Shown here: in pieces, positions 19,210-27,833 of the stretch
Layout: the number at the start of each line of letters is the position of its first letter
How positions within the stretch are numbered: the stretch's first letter is position 1
NCBI GenBank assembly: GCA_050013835.1
Contig: JBEKEM010000009.1
Location: 1 to 64,000 of the forward strand
Length of the DNA: 64,000 bases
Origin: Bog-793 sp050013835
Lineage (GTDB): Bacteria; Actinomycetota; Acidimicrobiia; Acidimicrobiales; Bog-793
Direction: 5' to 3'
The notes under the pieces: model-generated
The model's input: the letters and a program-made list of their open reading frames with translations, nothing else
Databases searched by the model: none
What the model was told of the DNA's origin: nothing
Translations under genes and position numbers: made by a program

Positions 19210-20934
19210 TCAGCGCCCCCCGACCTGGAGCCAGAAATACCCGTGCGGCCCGAGCGTGACCGGGTAGCCCTCCGGCCCGATCGGCGGGAACGTCGAGCGG
19301 CCGATGAGCTCGACGGGGGGCGAGTCCTTCCAGCGCGCCAGGCTCAACTCGGTCGCCTGGGCGAAACGCGAGAGGTTGTTCACACAGACGATCGACCGCA
19401 CCGCGCCGGTGGCGGGGTCGGCACCGGCGCGCAGGAAGGCGAGCACCGACGGGTTGTCCGCCGGGAGGACCTCGAACGAACCCGTCGCGAAGACCGGGTT
19501 CTGGTGGCGCACGGCGATCATCCGACGGAGCCAGTGCAGAAGCGATGATGGGTCCCGGATCGACGCCTCGACATTCACCGCGGCGTAGCCGTAGACGGGG
19601 TCCATGAGCGGGGGCAGGTAGAGCCGGGCGAAGTCGGCGGTCGAGAAGCCGGCGTTCCGGTCGGGGGTCCACTGCATGGGGGTGCGCACCGTGTCGCGGT
19701 CGCCGAGGTAGATGTTGTCACCCATGCCGATCTCGTCGCCGTAGTAGAGGACCGGCGCCCCCGGGAGCGAGAGCAGCAGCGCGAACAGCAGCTCGGCGAC
19801 GCCTCGGTCGTTGTCGACGAGCGGCGCCAGGCGGCGCCGGATTCCCAGGTTCTTCCTCATCCGCGGGTCCCCCGCGTACTCGGCCCACATGTAGTCGCGC
19901 TCCTCGTCGCTCACCATCTCGAGGGTGAGCTCGTCGTGGTTGCGCAGGAAGACCCCCCACTGGCAGCCCTCCGGGATCGGCGGCGTCTGGGCGAGGATCT
20001 CGGTGATCGGGATGCGGTGCTCCCGGCGGATCGCCATGAACATCCTGGGCATGAGCGGAAAGTGGAAGCACATCTGGCACTCGTCGCCGTCGCCGAAGTA
20101 GTCGGCCACGTCGTGGGGCCACCCGTTCACCTCGGCAATGAGGACCCGGTTCGGGTAGGCGGCGTCGATCAGCGCCCGGATCTGGCGCAGGAACTCATGA
20201 GTCTCGGGCAGGTTTTCCCCCGTCGTGCCCTCCCGCTGGAACAGGTACGGCACAGCGTCAAGCCGAAACCCGTCGACGCCGAGGTCGAGCCAGAACCGCA
20301 CCACGTCGAGCAGCGCCGCCCGGACCTCGGGGTTCTCGTGGTTGAGGTCAGGCTGGAAGTGGAAGAAGCGGTGCCAGTAGTACTGCCGGCGGACGCCGTC
20401 CCAGGTCCAGTTCGAGGACTCGCTGTCCGAGAAGATCACCCGGATGTCCGCGTAGCGCTTGTCGTCGTCGCTCCAGACGTACCAGTCGGCCTTCGGGTTG
20501 TCCCGCGACGAGCGCGACTCGACGAACCAGGGGTGGGCGTCGCTCGTGTGGTTGAGGACGAGATCGATCAAGATCCGCATGCCCCGGTCGTGGGCCGCGC
20601 TGATGAGGCGGGCCATGTCGTCGAGGCTCCCGAACTCGGGGGCCACGTCGCAGTAGTCGGCGACGTCGTAGCCCCCGTCACGCAATGGCGACGGGTAGTG
20701 CGGCAGGAGCCACAGGCAGTCCACGCCGAGCCAGGAGAGGTAGTCGAACTTCTCGACGATCCCGGCGAGGTCGCCTGTACCGTCCCCGTTCGAGTCGAAA
20801 AAGGCCCGCGTCGACAGCTCGTAGAAGACCGCCCGCTCGTACCAGCGGGGGTCGTCCTCGGCGATTCGCCAGCCTGTCGGGGTGAGGGACTGCTGGCGGT
20901 TCACCGACGGGCGGTTCGTGCCGCGCTGGCTCAT
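19210..20934 (-). CDS. treS: Trehalose synthase (maltose alpha-glucosyltransferase), GH13
   Basis: TreS interconverts trehalose and maltose. The 574-aa GH13 protein has catalytic residues Asp226 (GFRLDAVPY), Glu268 (IAEVNGWP) and Asp334 (RNHDELTLE), and the family sequence GDGTGDLAGI near the N-terminus. It lacks the C-terminal maltokinase fusion seen in some bacteria. The kinase is the next gene. A basic ~20-residue N-terminal tail precedes the barrel. Together with otsA/otsB at 60-62 kb this gives the organism two trehalose routes. Confidence 0.94.
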   Translation of the reverse strand: MSQRGTNRPSVNRQQSLTPTGWRIAEDDPRWYERAVFYELSTRAFFDSNGDGTGDLAGIVEKFDYLSWLGVDCLWLLPHYPSPLRDGGYDVADYCDVAPEFGSLDDMARLISAAHDRGMRILIDLVLNHTSDAHPWFVESRSSRDNPKADWYVWSDDDKRYADIRVIFSDSESSNWTWDGVRRQYYWHRFFHFQPDLNHENPEVRAALLDVVRFWLDLGVDGFRLDAVPYLFQREGTTGENLPETHEFLRQIRALIDAAYPNRVLIAEVNGWPHDVADYFGDGDECQMCFHFPLMPRMFMAIRREHRIPITEILAQTPPIPEGCQWGVFLRNHDELTLEMVSDEERDYMWAEYAGDPRMRKNLGIRRRLAPLVDNDRGVAELLFALLLSLPGAPVLYYGDEIGMGDNIYLGDRDTVRTPMQWTPDRNAGFSTADFARLYLPPLMDPVYGYAAVNVEASIRDPSSLLHWLRRMIAVRHQNPVFATGSFEVLPADNPSVLAFLRAGADPATGAVRSIVCVNNLSRFAQATELSLARWKDSPPVELIGRSTFPPIGPEGYPVTLGPHGYFWLQVGGR

Positions 20935-20950
20935 CTCGTCGCCCCGCCCG

Positions 20951-22225
20951 TCACGGGGCGGTGGCGGGAGGTTCGTCCCTGCGGGTAACGTCGCCGCCCA
21001 AGGCCCGCAGCTTCGCGTCGAAGCCCTCGTAGCCCCGGTCGATGTGCTCGACGCCAGCGACCAGGGTCTCGCCGTCGGCGGCGAGGCCGGCCAGCACGAG
21101 CGCCGCCCCGGCCCGGATGTCCGGGGCCCGCACCGGTGCGCCCGAGAGCCGCGGGACCCCGCGCACGACAGCGTGGTGGCCCTCGGTGCGAATGTTCGCC
21201 CCCATCCGGCGCAGTTCGTCCACGTAGCGGAAGCGCCCGGCGTAGATGTTCTCGCTGACGATCGCCACGCCGTCGGCCATCGAGAGCACCGTCACGAGCA
21301 GCGGCTTGTAGTCGGTCGCCACCCCCGGGTACGGCAGCGTCGAGACGTCGACGGCGCGCGGCCGGCCCTCGAAGCGGGCCGAGACCCCCGACGCCGTCGG
21401 CTCGATGGTCACCCCCATCGCGCCGAGCTTCTCCAGGTACATGTCCATGTGCTCGTGGTGCGCCCCGCGCACGTGGACCTCGCCGCCGGCGATCGCCACA
21501 GCGGCGAGGAAGGTGGCCGCCTCGACGCGGTCGGCGACGGCCCGGTGCGAGGCCGGGTGGAGCTCATCGACGCCCTCGACCTCGATCCGGGAGGTTCCCG
21601 CCCCCGAGATGCGGGCGCCCATCGCACAGAGCAGCTCGGCGAGGTCCTTCACCTCGGGCTCGCGGGCGGCGTTCTCGATCACCGTCGTCCCTTTGGCGAG
21701 CACCGCCGCCGACAGGATGTTGTCGGTCGCCGTGTGGCTCGGGTACTCGAGCACGACGCGCGCCCCGGCGAACCGGTCGCAGCGGCCCTCCACGTAGCCG
21801 TGTTCGGTCGTGAACTCGGCGCCCAGCTCCGTCAGCGCCCGGAGGTGGATGTCGATCGGCCGGGAACCGAAGTCATCCCCCCCCGGCAGCGACACCCGCG
21901 CGAAGTGGTGCCGCGCGAGGAGCGGCCCGAGCACGACGATCGAGGCCCGCATCTTCTCCACGAGCTCGTAGGGGGCAACCGGCGTGCAGGCGGCGGGGAC
22001 CGTGACGAGGAGGTCGCCGGACCCGTCCCTCCTCACCTCCGCCCCAATCGCCGTCAGGACCTCGGCCATCGTCTCGACGTCGGTGATGCGCGGCACGTTC
22101 TCGAGCCGGGTCGTCCCCTCGGCGAGGAGCGAGGCGGCCATCAGCTTCAGGACCGAGTTCTTGGCGCCTTGGACTGTGACCTCGCCGGCGAGCGGCCCCG
22201 CCGAGCGCACGATGAATTGCCGCAT
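20951..22225 (-). CDS. murA: UDP-N-acetylglucosamine enolpyruvyl transferase, Asp-type active site
   Basis: MurA transfers enolpyruvate from PEP to UDP-GlcNAc, the first committed step of peptidoglycan synthesis. The 424-aa EPSP-synthase-fold protein has Lys22 (QGAKNS) and the active-site loop LPGGDDFGSRP. In most bacteria the loop carries a Cys (C115 in E. coli). Here it is Asp117, as in Mycobacterium tuberculosis, a change known to give intrinsic fosfomycin resistance because fosfomycin alkylates the Cys. It follows the 2H/GNAT gene by 10 bp, downstream of the ATP synthase operon, as in mycobacteria. Confidence 0.95.
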   Translation of the reverse strand: MRQFIVRSAGPLAGEVTVQGAKNSVLKLMAASLLAEGTTRLENVPRITDVETMAEVLTAIGAEVRRDGSGDLLVTVPAACTPVAPYELVEKMRASIVVLGPLLARHHFARVSLPGGDDFGSRPIDIHLRALTELGAEFTTEHGYVEGRCDRFAGARVVLEYPSHTATDNILSAAVLAKGTTVIENAAREPEVKDLAELLCAMGARISGAGTSRIEVEGVDELHPASHRAVADRVEAATFLAAVAIAGGEVHVRGAHHEHMDMYLEKLGAMGVTIEPTASGVSARFEGRPRAVDVSTLPYPGVATDYKPLLVTVLSMADGVAIVSENIYAGRFRYVDELRRMGANIRTEGHHAVVRGVPRLSGAPVRAPDIRAGAALVLAGLAADGETLVAGVEHIDRGYEGFDAKLRALGGDVTRRDEPPATAP

Positions 22226-22235
22226 CGCCGCGACG

Positions 22236-23288
22236 CTATCCCGCCGCCGGGGTCCCGATGACCGGACGCGCGAGCGCCACCGTGGCGAGCCCGCCCCCGT
22301 GCCCGGCGAGCACGGCGGCGCGGTGGTAGCCGAGGTGGCCAAGGAAGCCCTCGACCGGGCCGTCGGCGACGGCGAGGAAGACCACCCGCCTGAGGCCCCG
22401 CCCGCCCGCCTCCTTCTCGAGCGACCGGACGAGCTGGCTGCCGATGCCCTCGCCGCGGCGCCGCTCGTCGAGGCGCAGCCGCCGGACCTCGGCGGAGACC
22501 GTGCCGAGCGAACCCTCGGCGACGCCGACGGGCAGTCCCTCGACGTAGGCGGTGAGCACGAAGGGCGCGCCGGCGTCGGCCCCCCATGGGGCGTCCACGT
22601 CCTCGCCCGGGGTGGCATCGGCCCAGGCCTTCGTCTCCGGGTCGAGGATCGTCGAGGCGACGAAGGCGACCTCTCGTCCCCCCCGGCCGACCGACGTCCC
22701 CGAGCCGAGCACGACGTCGGCCACGACCCGCCAGGGGTGGCGGGAAGCGACCTCGTCCTGTTCGCAGAGCGCGACTGCCGACAACGTCGCCGGGAGGTCG
22801 AACTCGGCCAGCATCTCGAGGGCCGCGGCGATCCGGGGGGCGGCCACTCTCCCGCCGATCGTGACGTGCGGGACGAAGGGCCGCTCGTGCCGCGCGACTG
22901 CCGGCACGAGTGGCGCGACGACGAGCCGGCGACGCAGGTCGGCGATCCGCGCCGTATCACCCGCCACGTCGAGGTAGACGACGGGCGTTCGCGGGGCGAA
23001 CGTGCGCGCCGGACCGAGCCGCACCTCGACGGGCTGCTCCATGGCGACGGAGCGGATCAGGCGGAGCACCTGGTCGAAGTCCTCCGTGCGAACGTTGACG
23101 GGGGGGACGAGCGTGAGGTGCGGATCGATGCGGCCGAGCCCGGACCCGCCGAGTGACCGACGAAGGCCGTCGACCTCGGCCGCCTGGCGCCCGGCCAGGG
23201 TGAGCGCGACGAGGAGGCGCCTCCGGTTGGCCGACCGTGCCACGCCCCGACGAGGCACTTGGTCCCGCGGGACGGGTGCCGCCGTCAC
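22236..23288 (-). CDS. Fusion of 2H phosphoesterase (LigT-like) and GNAT acetyltransferase
   Basis: The first ~190 residues look like the 2H phosphoesterase/RNA 2',3'-cyclic phosphodiesterase family, with two HxTx motifs: H57-L-T-L and H141-V-T-I. Residues ~240-330 look like a GNAT N-acetyltransferase, with LRLDERRRGEGIGSQLV (271-287) as the acetyl-CoA motif A and a GFLGHLGY ending. A ~50-residue linker separates them. The stop codon and the GTG start flank atpC and murA tightly (4-nt overlap with atpC), so it is cotranscribed with the ATP synthase operon. Substrates are unknown. RNA-end or nucleotide-derived substrates are possible for the first domain. Confidence 0.75.
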   Translation of the reverse strand: MTAAPVPRDQVPRRGVARSANRRRLLVALTLAGRQAAEVDGLRRSLGGSGLGRIDPHLTLVPPVNVRTEDFDQVLRLIRSVAMEQPVEVRLGPARTFAPRTPVVYLDVAGDTARIADLRRRLVVAPLVPAVARHERPFVPHVTIGGRVAAPRIAAALEMLAEFDLPATLSAVALCEQDEVASRHPWRVVADVVLGSGTSVGRGGREVAFVASTILDPETKAWADATPGEDVDAPWGADAGAPFVLTAYVEGLPVGVAEGSLGTVSAEVRRLRLDERRRGEGIGSQLVRSLEKEAGGRGLRRVVFLAVADGPVEGFLGHLGYHRAAVLAGHGGGLATVALARPVIGTPAAG

Positions 23289-23788
23289 GTCTGGGCGGTG
23301 GACCCCGCCGCCTCCAGCCGGACCTTCTCCCGACGGACGGCGTCCTCCGGCGAGATGCCGGGAGGATCGGCGCGGGCGGTGGAGCCCGGCCCCTCGCCAC
23401 CGTCCGGCGCCCCGGGCTCCGGCGCCGGGGCTGCTTCGGCGAGTCGCGCCTCGGCCGCGACGAGGGCGGCCCGCGCCCTGTCGACGTCGATCTCGGAGCC
23501 AAGCTCGGCGACGCCCGCCAGGATGACGACGCCCTCACGGTCGACGTGCACGAGCCCGCTGTGGACGGCGGCGCGTAGCTCGGTCCGCTCGCGCTCGGCC
23601 CCCCCGACGGCCTCATCGCCAAGGGCGCTGATACGCACGACCGTCTCGTCGGCGACCCCCACGTAGTCCTCGTGCCGGGCGAGGAAGGTGATCTCGCCCT
23701 CGACGGTGCGCAGCGAGACCGCGTCGGCGTCGCCAGAGAACAGCACCCGTTCGGGCGTCACGAGCTCGAAGTGAAATGGAGTTCCCAT
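23285..23788 (-). CDS. atpC: ATP synthase epsilon subunit with expanded C-terminal linker
   Basis: Epsilon couples the rotor stalk to F1 and can inhibit ATP hydrolysis. The N-terminal beta-sandwich is clear (MGTPFHFELVTPERVLFSG to about 85). The 167-aa product is longer than the usual 120-135. The first C-terminal helix (DRARAALVAAEARLAEAA) and the second (SPEDAVRREKVRLEAA) are separated by about 30 Pro/Gly/Ala-rich residues. The ATG at 23788 is preceded by AGAGGGA. It is the last atp gene and overlaps the downstream 2H/GNAT gene as GTGA. Confidence 0.92.
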   Translation of the reverse strand: MGTPFHFELVTPERVLFSGDADAVSLRTVEGEITFLARHEDYVGVADETVVRISALGDEAVGGAERERTELRAAVHSGLVHVDREGVVILAGVAELGSEIDVDRARAALVAAEARLAEAAPAPEPGAPDGGEGPGSTARADPPGISPEDAVRREKVRLEAAGSTAQT

Positions 23789-23807
23789 GCCCGTCCCTCT
23801 GATCCTC

Positions 23808-25256
23808 TCAGTCGCTCCCGAGCGACCTGGACTTCGCACGCACGTCGTCGATCCCGCCGGCGTTCAGGAAGGCCTGCTCCGGAACATCGTCGAGGTCCCC
23901 GCCGAGGAGCGCCTCAAAGCTACGCACGCTCTCGTCGACGGTCACGTAGACGCCGGGCAGCCCGGTGAAGACCTCGCCGACGAACAACGGCTGTGACAAG
24001 AATCGCTGGATCTTGCGGGCCCGCGTGACCGTCAAGCGGTCCTCCTCACTCAGCTCCTCGAGGCCGAGGATAGCGATGATGTCCTGCAGGTCCCGGTAAC
24101 GCTGAAGAACCTGTTTCACCGCGCTGGCGCAGACGTAGTGACGCTCGCCGACGATCTCGGGAGCGAGGATGCTGCTCGTCGAGGCGAGGGGATCGACCGC
24201 CGGGTAGATCCCCAGGGCGGCGATCTGGCGCGACAGTTCGGTCGTCGCGTCGAGGTGGGTGAACGTCGTGAAGGGAGCGGGGTCTGTGTAGTCGTCGGCG
24301 GGCACGTACACCGCCTGCACCGAGGTGATCGAGCGGCCCCGGGTCGAGGTGATCCGCTCCTGGAGCTGGCCCATCTCGTCGGCGAGGGTGGGCTGGTAGC
24401 CGACGGCGGACGGCATCCGGCCGAGAAGCGTCGATACCTCCGAACCCGCCTGGACGAAACGGAAGATGTTGTCGACGAACAGCAGCACGTCCTGGTGTTT
24501 CACGTCCCGGAAGTACTCCGCCATCGTGAGGGCCGAGAGCGCCACCCGCAGGCGGACCCCCGGCGGCTCGTCCATCTGGCCGTAGACGAGGACGGCCTTG
24601 TCGATGACGCCCGACTGCTGCATCTCGAGCCAGAGGTCGGTCCCCTCACGGGTCCGCTCGCCGACCCCGGCGAAGACGGAGACGCCGCCGTGCTGCTTAG
24701 CGACACGGTTGATCATCTCGAGGATGAGGACCGTCTTTCCGACGCCGGCCCCGCCGAAAAGCCCGATCTTGCCCCCCTGCACGTACGGCTCCAACAGATC
24801 GATCGCCTTGATCCCGGTCTCGAACATCTCGCGGCGCGGTTCGAGCTCCTCGAACGGCGGTGGGTCGCGGTGGATCTCCCAGCGGTCCGTGATTGGGCCG
24901 ATGTCGTCGGTGTCTATCGGCTCGCCGATGACGTTGAAAGCGTGGCCGAGGACGTTGTCGCCGACCGGGACCGTGATTCCCTGCCCGGTGTTGCGGGCGA
25001 TGGCGCCGCGCTCGAGGCCGTCGGTCGGCTTCAGGCAGATGCAGCGGACACGTCCCTCGCCGATCTGCTGCGCCACCTCGGCGGTGATGACGACCTTCGC
25101 CCCCTCGAGCTCGAGGTCGATCTCCAGCGCCATGTTGATCTCCGGGAGCGCGTGCGGCGGGAACTCGACGTCGACGACGGGACCGGCGATCGAGACGACC
25201 CGGCCATTCTCGAGCGGGCGCTCACCCGGCTCCCCCGTGCTGGTTTCGGTCGACAT
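23808..25256 (-). CDS. atpD: ATP synthase beta subunit
   Basis: Beta carries the catalytic nucleotide sites of F1. The 482-aa protein has the Walker A motif GGAGVGKT (168-175), the catalytic Glu in VGERTREG, Walker B VLLFVDNIFRF and the ...RGRSITS... hexamer-interface region. It sits between atpG (5-bp gap) and atpC (19-bp gap). Confidence 0.98.
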   Translation of the reverse strand: MSTETSTGEPGERPLENGRVVSIAGPVVDVEFPPHALPEINMALEIDLELEGAKVVITAEVAQQIGEGRVRCICLKPTDGLERGAIARNTGQGITVPVGDNVLGHAFNVIGEPIDTDDIGPITDRWEIHRDPPPFEELEPRREMFETGIKAIDLLEPYVQGGKIGLFGGAGVGKTVLILEMINRVAKQHGGVSVFAGVGERTREGTDLWLEMQQSGVIDKAVLVYGQMDEPPGVRLRVALSALTMAEYFRDVKHQDVLLFVDNIFRFVQAGSEVSTLLGRMPSAVGYQPTLADEMGQLQERITSTRGRSITSVQAVYVPADDYTDPAPFTTFTHLDATTELSRQIAALGIYPAVDPLASTSSILAPEIVGERHYVCASAVKQVLQRYRDLQDIIAILGLEELSEEDRLTVTRARKIQRFLSQPLFVGEVFTGLPGVYVTVDESVRSFEALLGGDLDDVPEQAFLNAGGIDDVRAKSRSLGSD

Positions 25257-25261
25257 CGCCT

Positions 25262-26209
25262 CTACTCCTCGCTGGAACTTCCTGTGAGAACCTCGGAACC
25301 GCCCGCGCCGACGGTCCGCCGCAACGCCTCGGCTCCACCGACGACGTCCATGATCTCGGTCGTGATCGCGTCCTGGCGGATGCGGTTCATCAACCGGTTC
25401 AGCGTCGTCGCGAGCTCGTCAGCATTGTCCGCCGCGGCGGACATCGCCCGCTGCCGGGCGGTGTGCTCGGAGGCCGCCGCTTCGAGCAGCGCCCGAAAGA
25501 GCACCGCCTCGGCAAAGCGCGGCACGAGGACCGCCAGTAGGTCCGCGGCCGCCGGCTCGAAGTCGTAGAAGCCCTCCGGCCGGGACGTCGCAGTTCCCGG
25601 CCCGTCCCCGTGCGTCGCCGGCTCGCCGGGCGCGAGCGGCAGGAGTTGGCTCACCTCGACGAGCTGTCTCCCGGCGGAGTGGAAGCGCGTGGACACGAGC
25701 TGGACGAGATCGACCTGACCCGCGAGGAACGGCCCCACGATCTCGCCCGCGACCCGACGGGCGTCTTCGTAGGTCGGCCGGTCGGTCATCTTCACGAAAG
25801 ACCGCGCGATCTGCCGCCCGTGGAAGCGGAAGAATCTCTGGGCACGGCGCCCGACGGTGATGAGCGTGAAGACGCGTCCCTCCGCCTCGCCGGCGCGCAG
25901 CAACCGGTTCGTAGCGCGCAGCACGTTCGAGTTGTAGGCGCCGCACAACCCCCGGTCGGCAACGATCGCCACGACAGCCACGCGCCGCGGGTCCGCGGGA
26001 ACGCCGCGGATCGGTGACGACGCGACGTCCGATGCCGTGATCGCGAGGACTCTCTCGATCCCTGCGACGTAGGGACGGCTCGCCTGGATTCGGGCCTTGG
26101 CGCGCACGATCTGGGATGCCGAGATGAGGTCCATCGCGCGGGTCAACTGCTCGGTCGACTTGATGCTGCGGATCCGGCGCCGAAGGATGCGCTCCTGGCC
26201 TGACGACAT
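25262..26209 (-). CDS. atpG: ATP synthase gamma subunit
   Basis: Gamma is the central rotor shaft of F1. The 315-aa protein starts with the conserved RRRIRSIKSTEQLTRAM and ends with the partner helix LMNRIRQDAITTEIMDVVGG. It is slightly longer than most (about 290), with extra residues around 200-220 (APGEPATHGDGPG), similar in place to the extra loop of actinobacterial gamma subunits. It lies 3 bp after atpA. Confidence 0.96.
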   Translation of the reverse strand: MSSGQERILRRRIRSIKSTEQLTRAMDLISASQIVRAKARIQASRPYVAGIERVLAITASDVASSPIRGVPADPRRVAVVAIVADRGLCGAYNSNVLRATNRLLRAGEAEGRVFTLITVGRRAQRFFRFHGRQIARSFVKMTDRPTYEDARRVAGEIVGPFLAGQVDLVQLVSTRFHSAGRQLVEVSQLLPLAPGEPATHGDGPGTATSRPEGFYDFEPAAADLLAVLVPRFAEAVLFRALLEAAASEHTARQRAMSAAADNADELATTLNRLMNRIRQDAITTEIMDVVGGAEALRRTVGAGGSEVLTGSSSEE

Positions 26210-26212
26210 CGC

Positions 26213-27814
26213 TCAGTGCTGCCCCTCAGCCGGCTCGGGACCGTCCGGCGACGACTCGGCTCCGGCTTCCGGTTTCGGATCCGCCGGCGCGGCGTCATCC
26301 GCCTCGCCGGCGAAGCCCGCCACGACCTCCTGGATCGCCGCCTCAAAGTCGGCGATGTCGGGCAGCGTGCCCGTCGTGCGGATGTGCTCGAGCATCTCGG
26401 GGTGCACCGTGTGGAAATCGGCGCGCAGCACCGACTCGAAGCGCCTGACCTCGCCGACCTCGACCGTGTCGGTGAACCCGTTCACGCCGGCGTAGATGAC
26501 GATGATCTCCTCTTCGACCGGCATCGGTTCGTTCTGGCCCTGCTTCAGCAGCTCGATCAAGCGGTAGCCCCGATCGAGCTGGGCCTGGGAGGCCTTGTCC
26601 AGCTCGGAGCCGAAGGTCGCGAACGCCTCGAGGTCGCGGAACTGGGCGAGGTCGATCTTCAGCGAACCGACGACCGACTTCATGGCGTTCACCTGGGCCG
26701 CACCGCCGACGCGGGAGACCGAGTTGCCGATGTTCATCGCCGGGCGCACGCCCGAGTTGAAAAGGTCGGTCTCCAGGAAGATCTGGCCGTCGGTGATCGA
26801 GATCAGGTTCGTCGGGATGTAGGCCGCGATGTCCCCGTCCTTCGTCTCGATGATCGGCAGCGCCGTCAGCGACCCGCCGCCGAGCTCGTCGGAGAGCTTG
26901 GCGGCACGTTCCAGGAGCCTGCTGTGAAGATAGAAAACATCGCCTGGGTAGGCCTCGCGCCCCGGGGGGCGGCGAAGCAGCAGCGACAGCTGCCGGTAGG
27001 CGTCGGCCTGCTTCGAGAGGTCGTCGTAGACGACGAGGGCGTGCTCGCCGCGCTCCATCCAGTGCTGCCCCATCGCGCAGCCGGCGTAGGGCGCGAGGTA
27101 CTTGAACGGTGCCGGTTCCGAGGCGGGCGCGGCGACGACGACCGTGAACTCCAACGCGTCGTGCGCGGCGAGGGTCGCCACGACCTGCGCGACCGTCGAT
27201 CCCTTCTGGCCGATCGCGACGTAGATGCACTTCACACCCTTGCCGCGCTGGTTGATGATCGTGTCGACGGCAATCGTCGTCTTGCCGGTCTTGCGGTCGC
27301 CGATGAGGAGCTCGCGCTGGCCCCGGCCGATCGGCGTGACGGCGTCGATGACCTTGATGCCGGTCTGCAGTGGCTCGCACACCGGCTGGCGCTTCATGAT
27401 CCCCGGCGCCTGCACCTCGAGGCGGCGCATCTCCACGTCGCCGAGCGGACCCTTCCCGTCGATCGGCTCGCCGAGGGGGTTGACCACGCGTCCGAGGAGC
27501 GCATCCCCCACGGGCACCGAAAGGATCCTCCCCGTCGTGCGCACCGTCTGCCCCTCGTCGAGTCCCGAGACGTCGCCGAGCACGATCGCGCCGATCTCCT
27601 CCTCGTCGAGGTTGAGGGCGAGGCCATAGGTCCCGTTCTCGAACTCGAGCAGCTCGTTCACCGAGGCGTGCGGAAGCCCGGAAATGTGCGCGATGCCGTC
27701 GCCGACCTCGCAGATGCGCCCGACCTGCTCCGCGCCGATTTCGATCGTCAGCTCGTCAACGTGCCGCGCGAGCACGGCGGCAATCTCGTCGGCATTGATC
27801 GACAGCTCGGCCAT
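26213..27814 (-). CDS. atpA: ATP synthase alpha subunit
   Basis: Alpha holds the non-catalytic nucleotide sites of F1. The 533-aa protein has the Walker A motif GDRKTGKT (172-179) and the usual N-terminal and barrel domains. The last ~30 residues are an acidic Ala/Pro/Glu-rich tail. A C-terminal extension of alpha is also present in mycobacteria, where it affects ATP hydrolysis. Whether this tail acts the same way is inference. The start lies 19 bp after atpH. Confidence 0.97.
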   Translation of the reverse strand: MAELSINADEIAAVLARHVDELTIEIGAEQVGRICEVGDGIAHISGLPHASVNELLEFENGTYGLALNLDEEEIGAIVLGDVSGLDEGQTVRTTGRILSVPVGDALLGRVVNPLGEPIDGKGPLGDVEMRRLEVQAPGIMKRQPVCEPLQTGIKVIDAVTPIGRGQRELLIGDRKTGKTTIAVDTIINQRGKGVKCIYVAIGQKGSTVAQVVATLAAHDALEFTVVVAAPASEPAPFKYLAPYAGCAMGQHWMERGEHALVVYDDLSKQADAYRQLSLLLRRPPGREAYPGDVFYLHSRLLERAAKLSDELGGGSLTALPIIETKDGDIAAYIPTNLISITDGQIFLETDLFNSGVRPAMNIGNSVSRVGGAAQVNAMKSVVGSLKIDLAQFRDLEAFATFGSELDKASQAQLDRGYRLIELLKQGQNEPMPVEEEIIVIYAGVNGFTDTVEVGEVRRFESVLRADFHTVHPEMLEHIRTTGTLPDIADFEAAIQEVVAGFAGEADDAAPADPKPEAGAESSPDGPEPAEGQH

Positions 27815-27833
27815 GTCCAGCCTTTCCTAGTCT

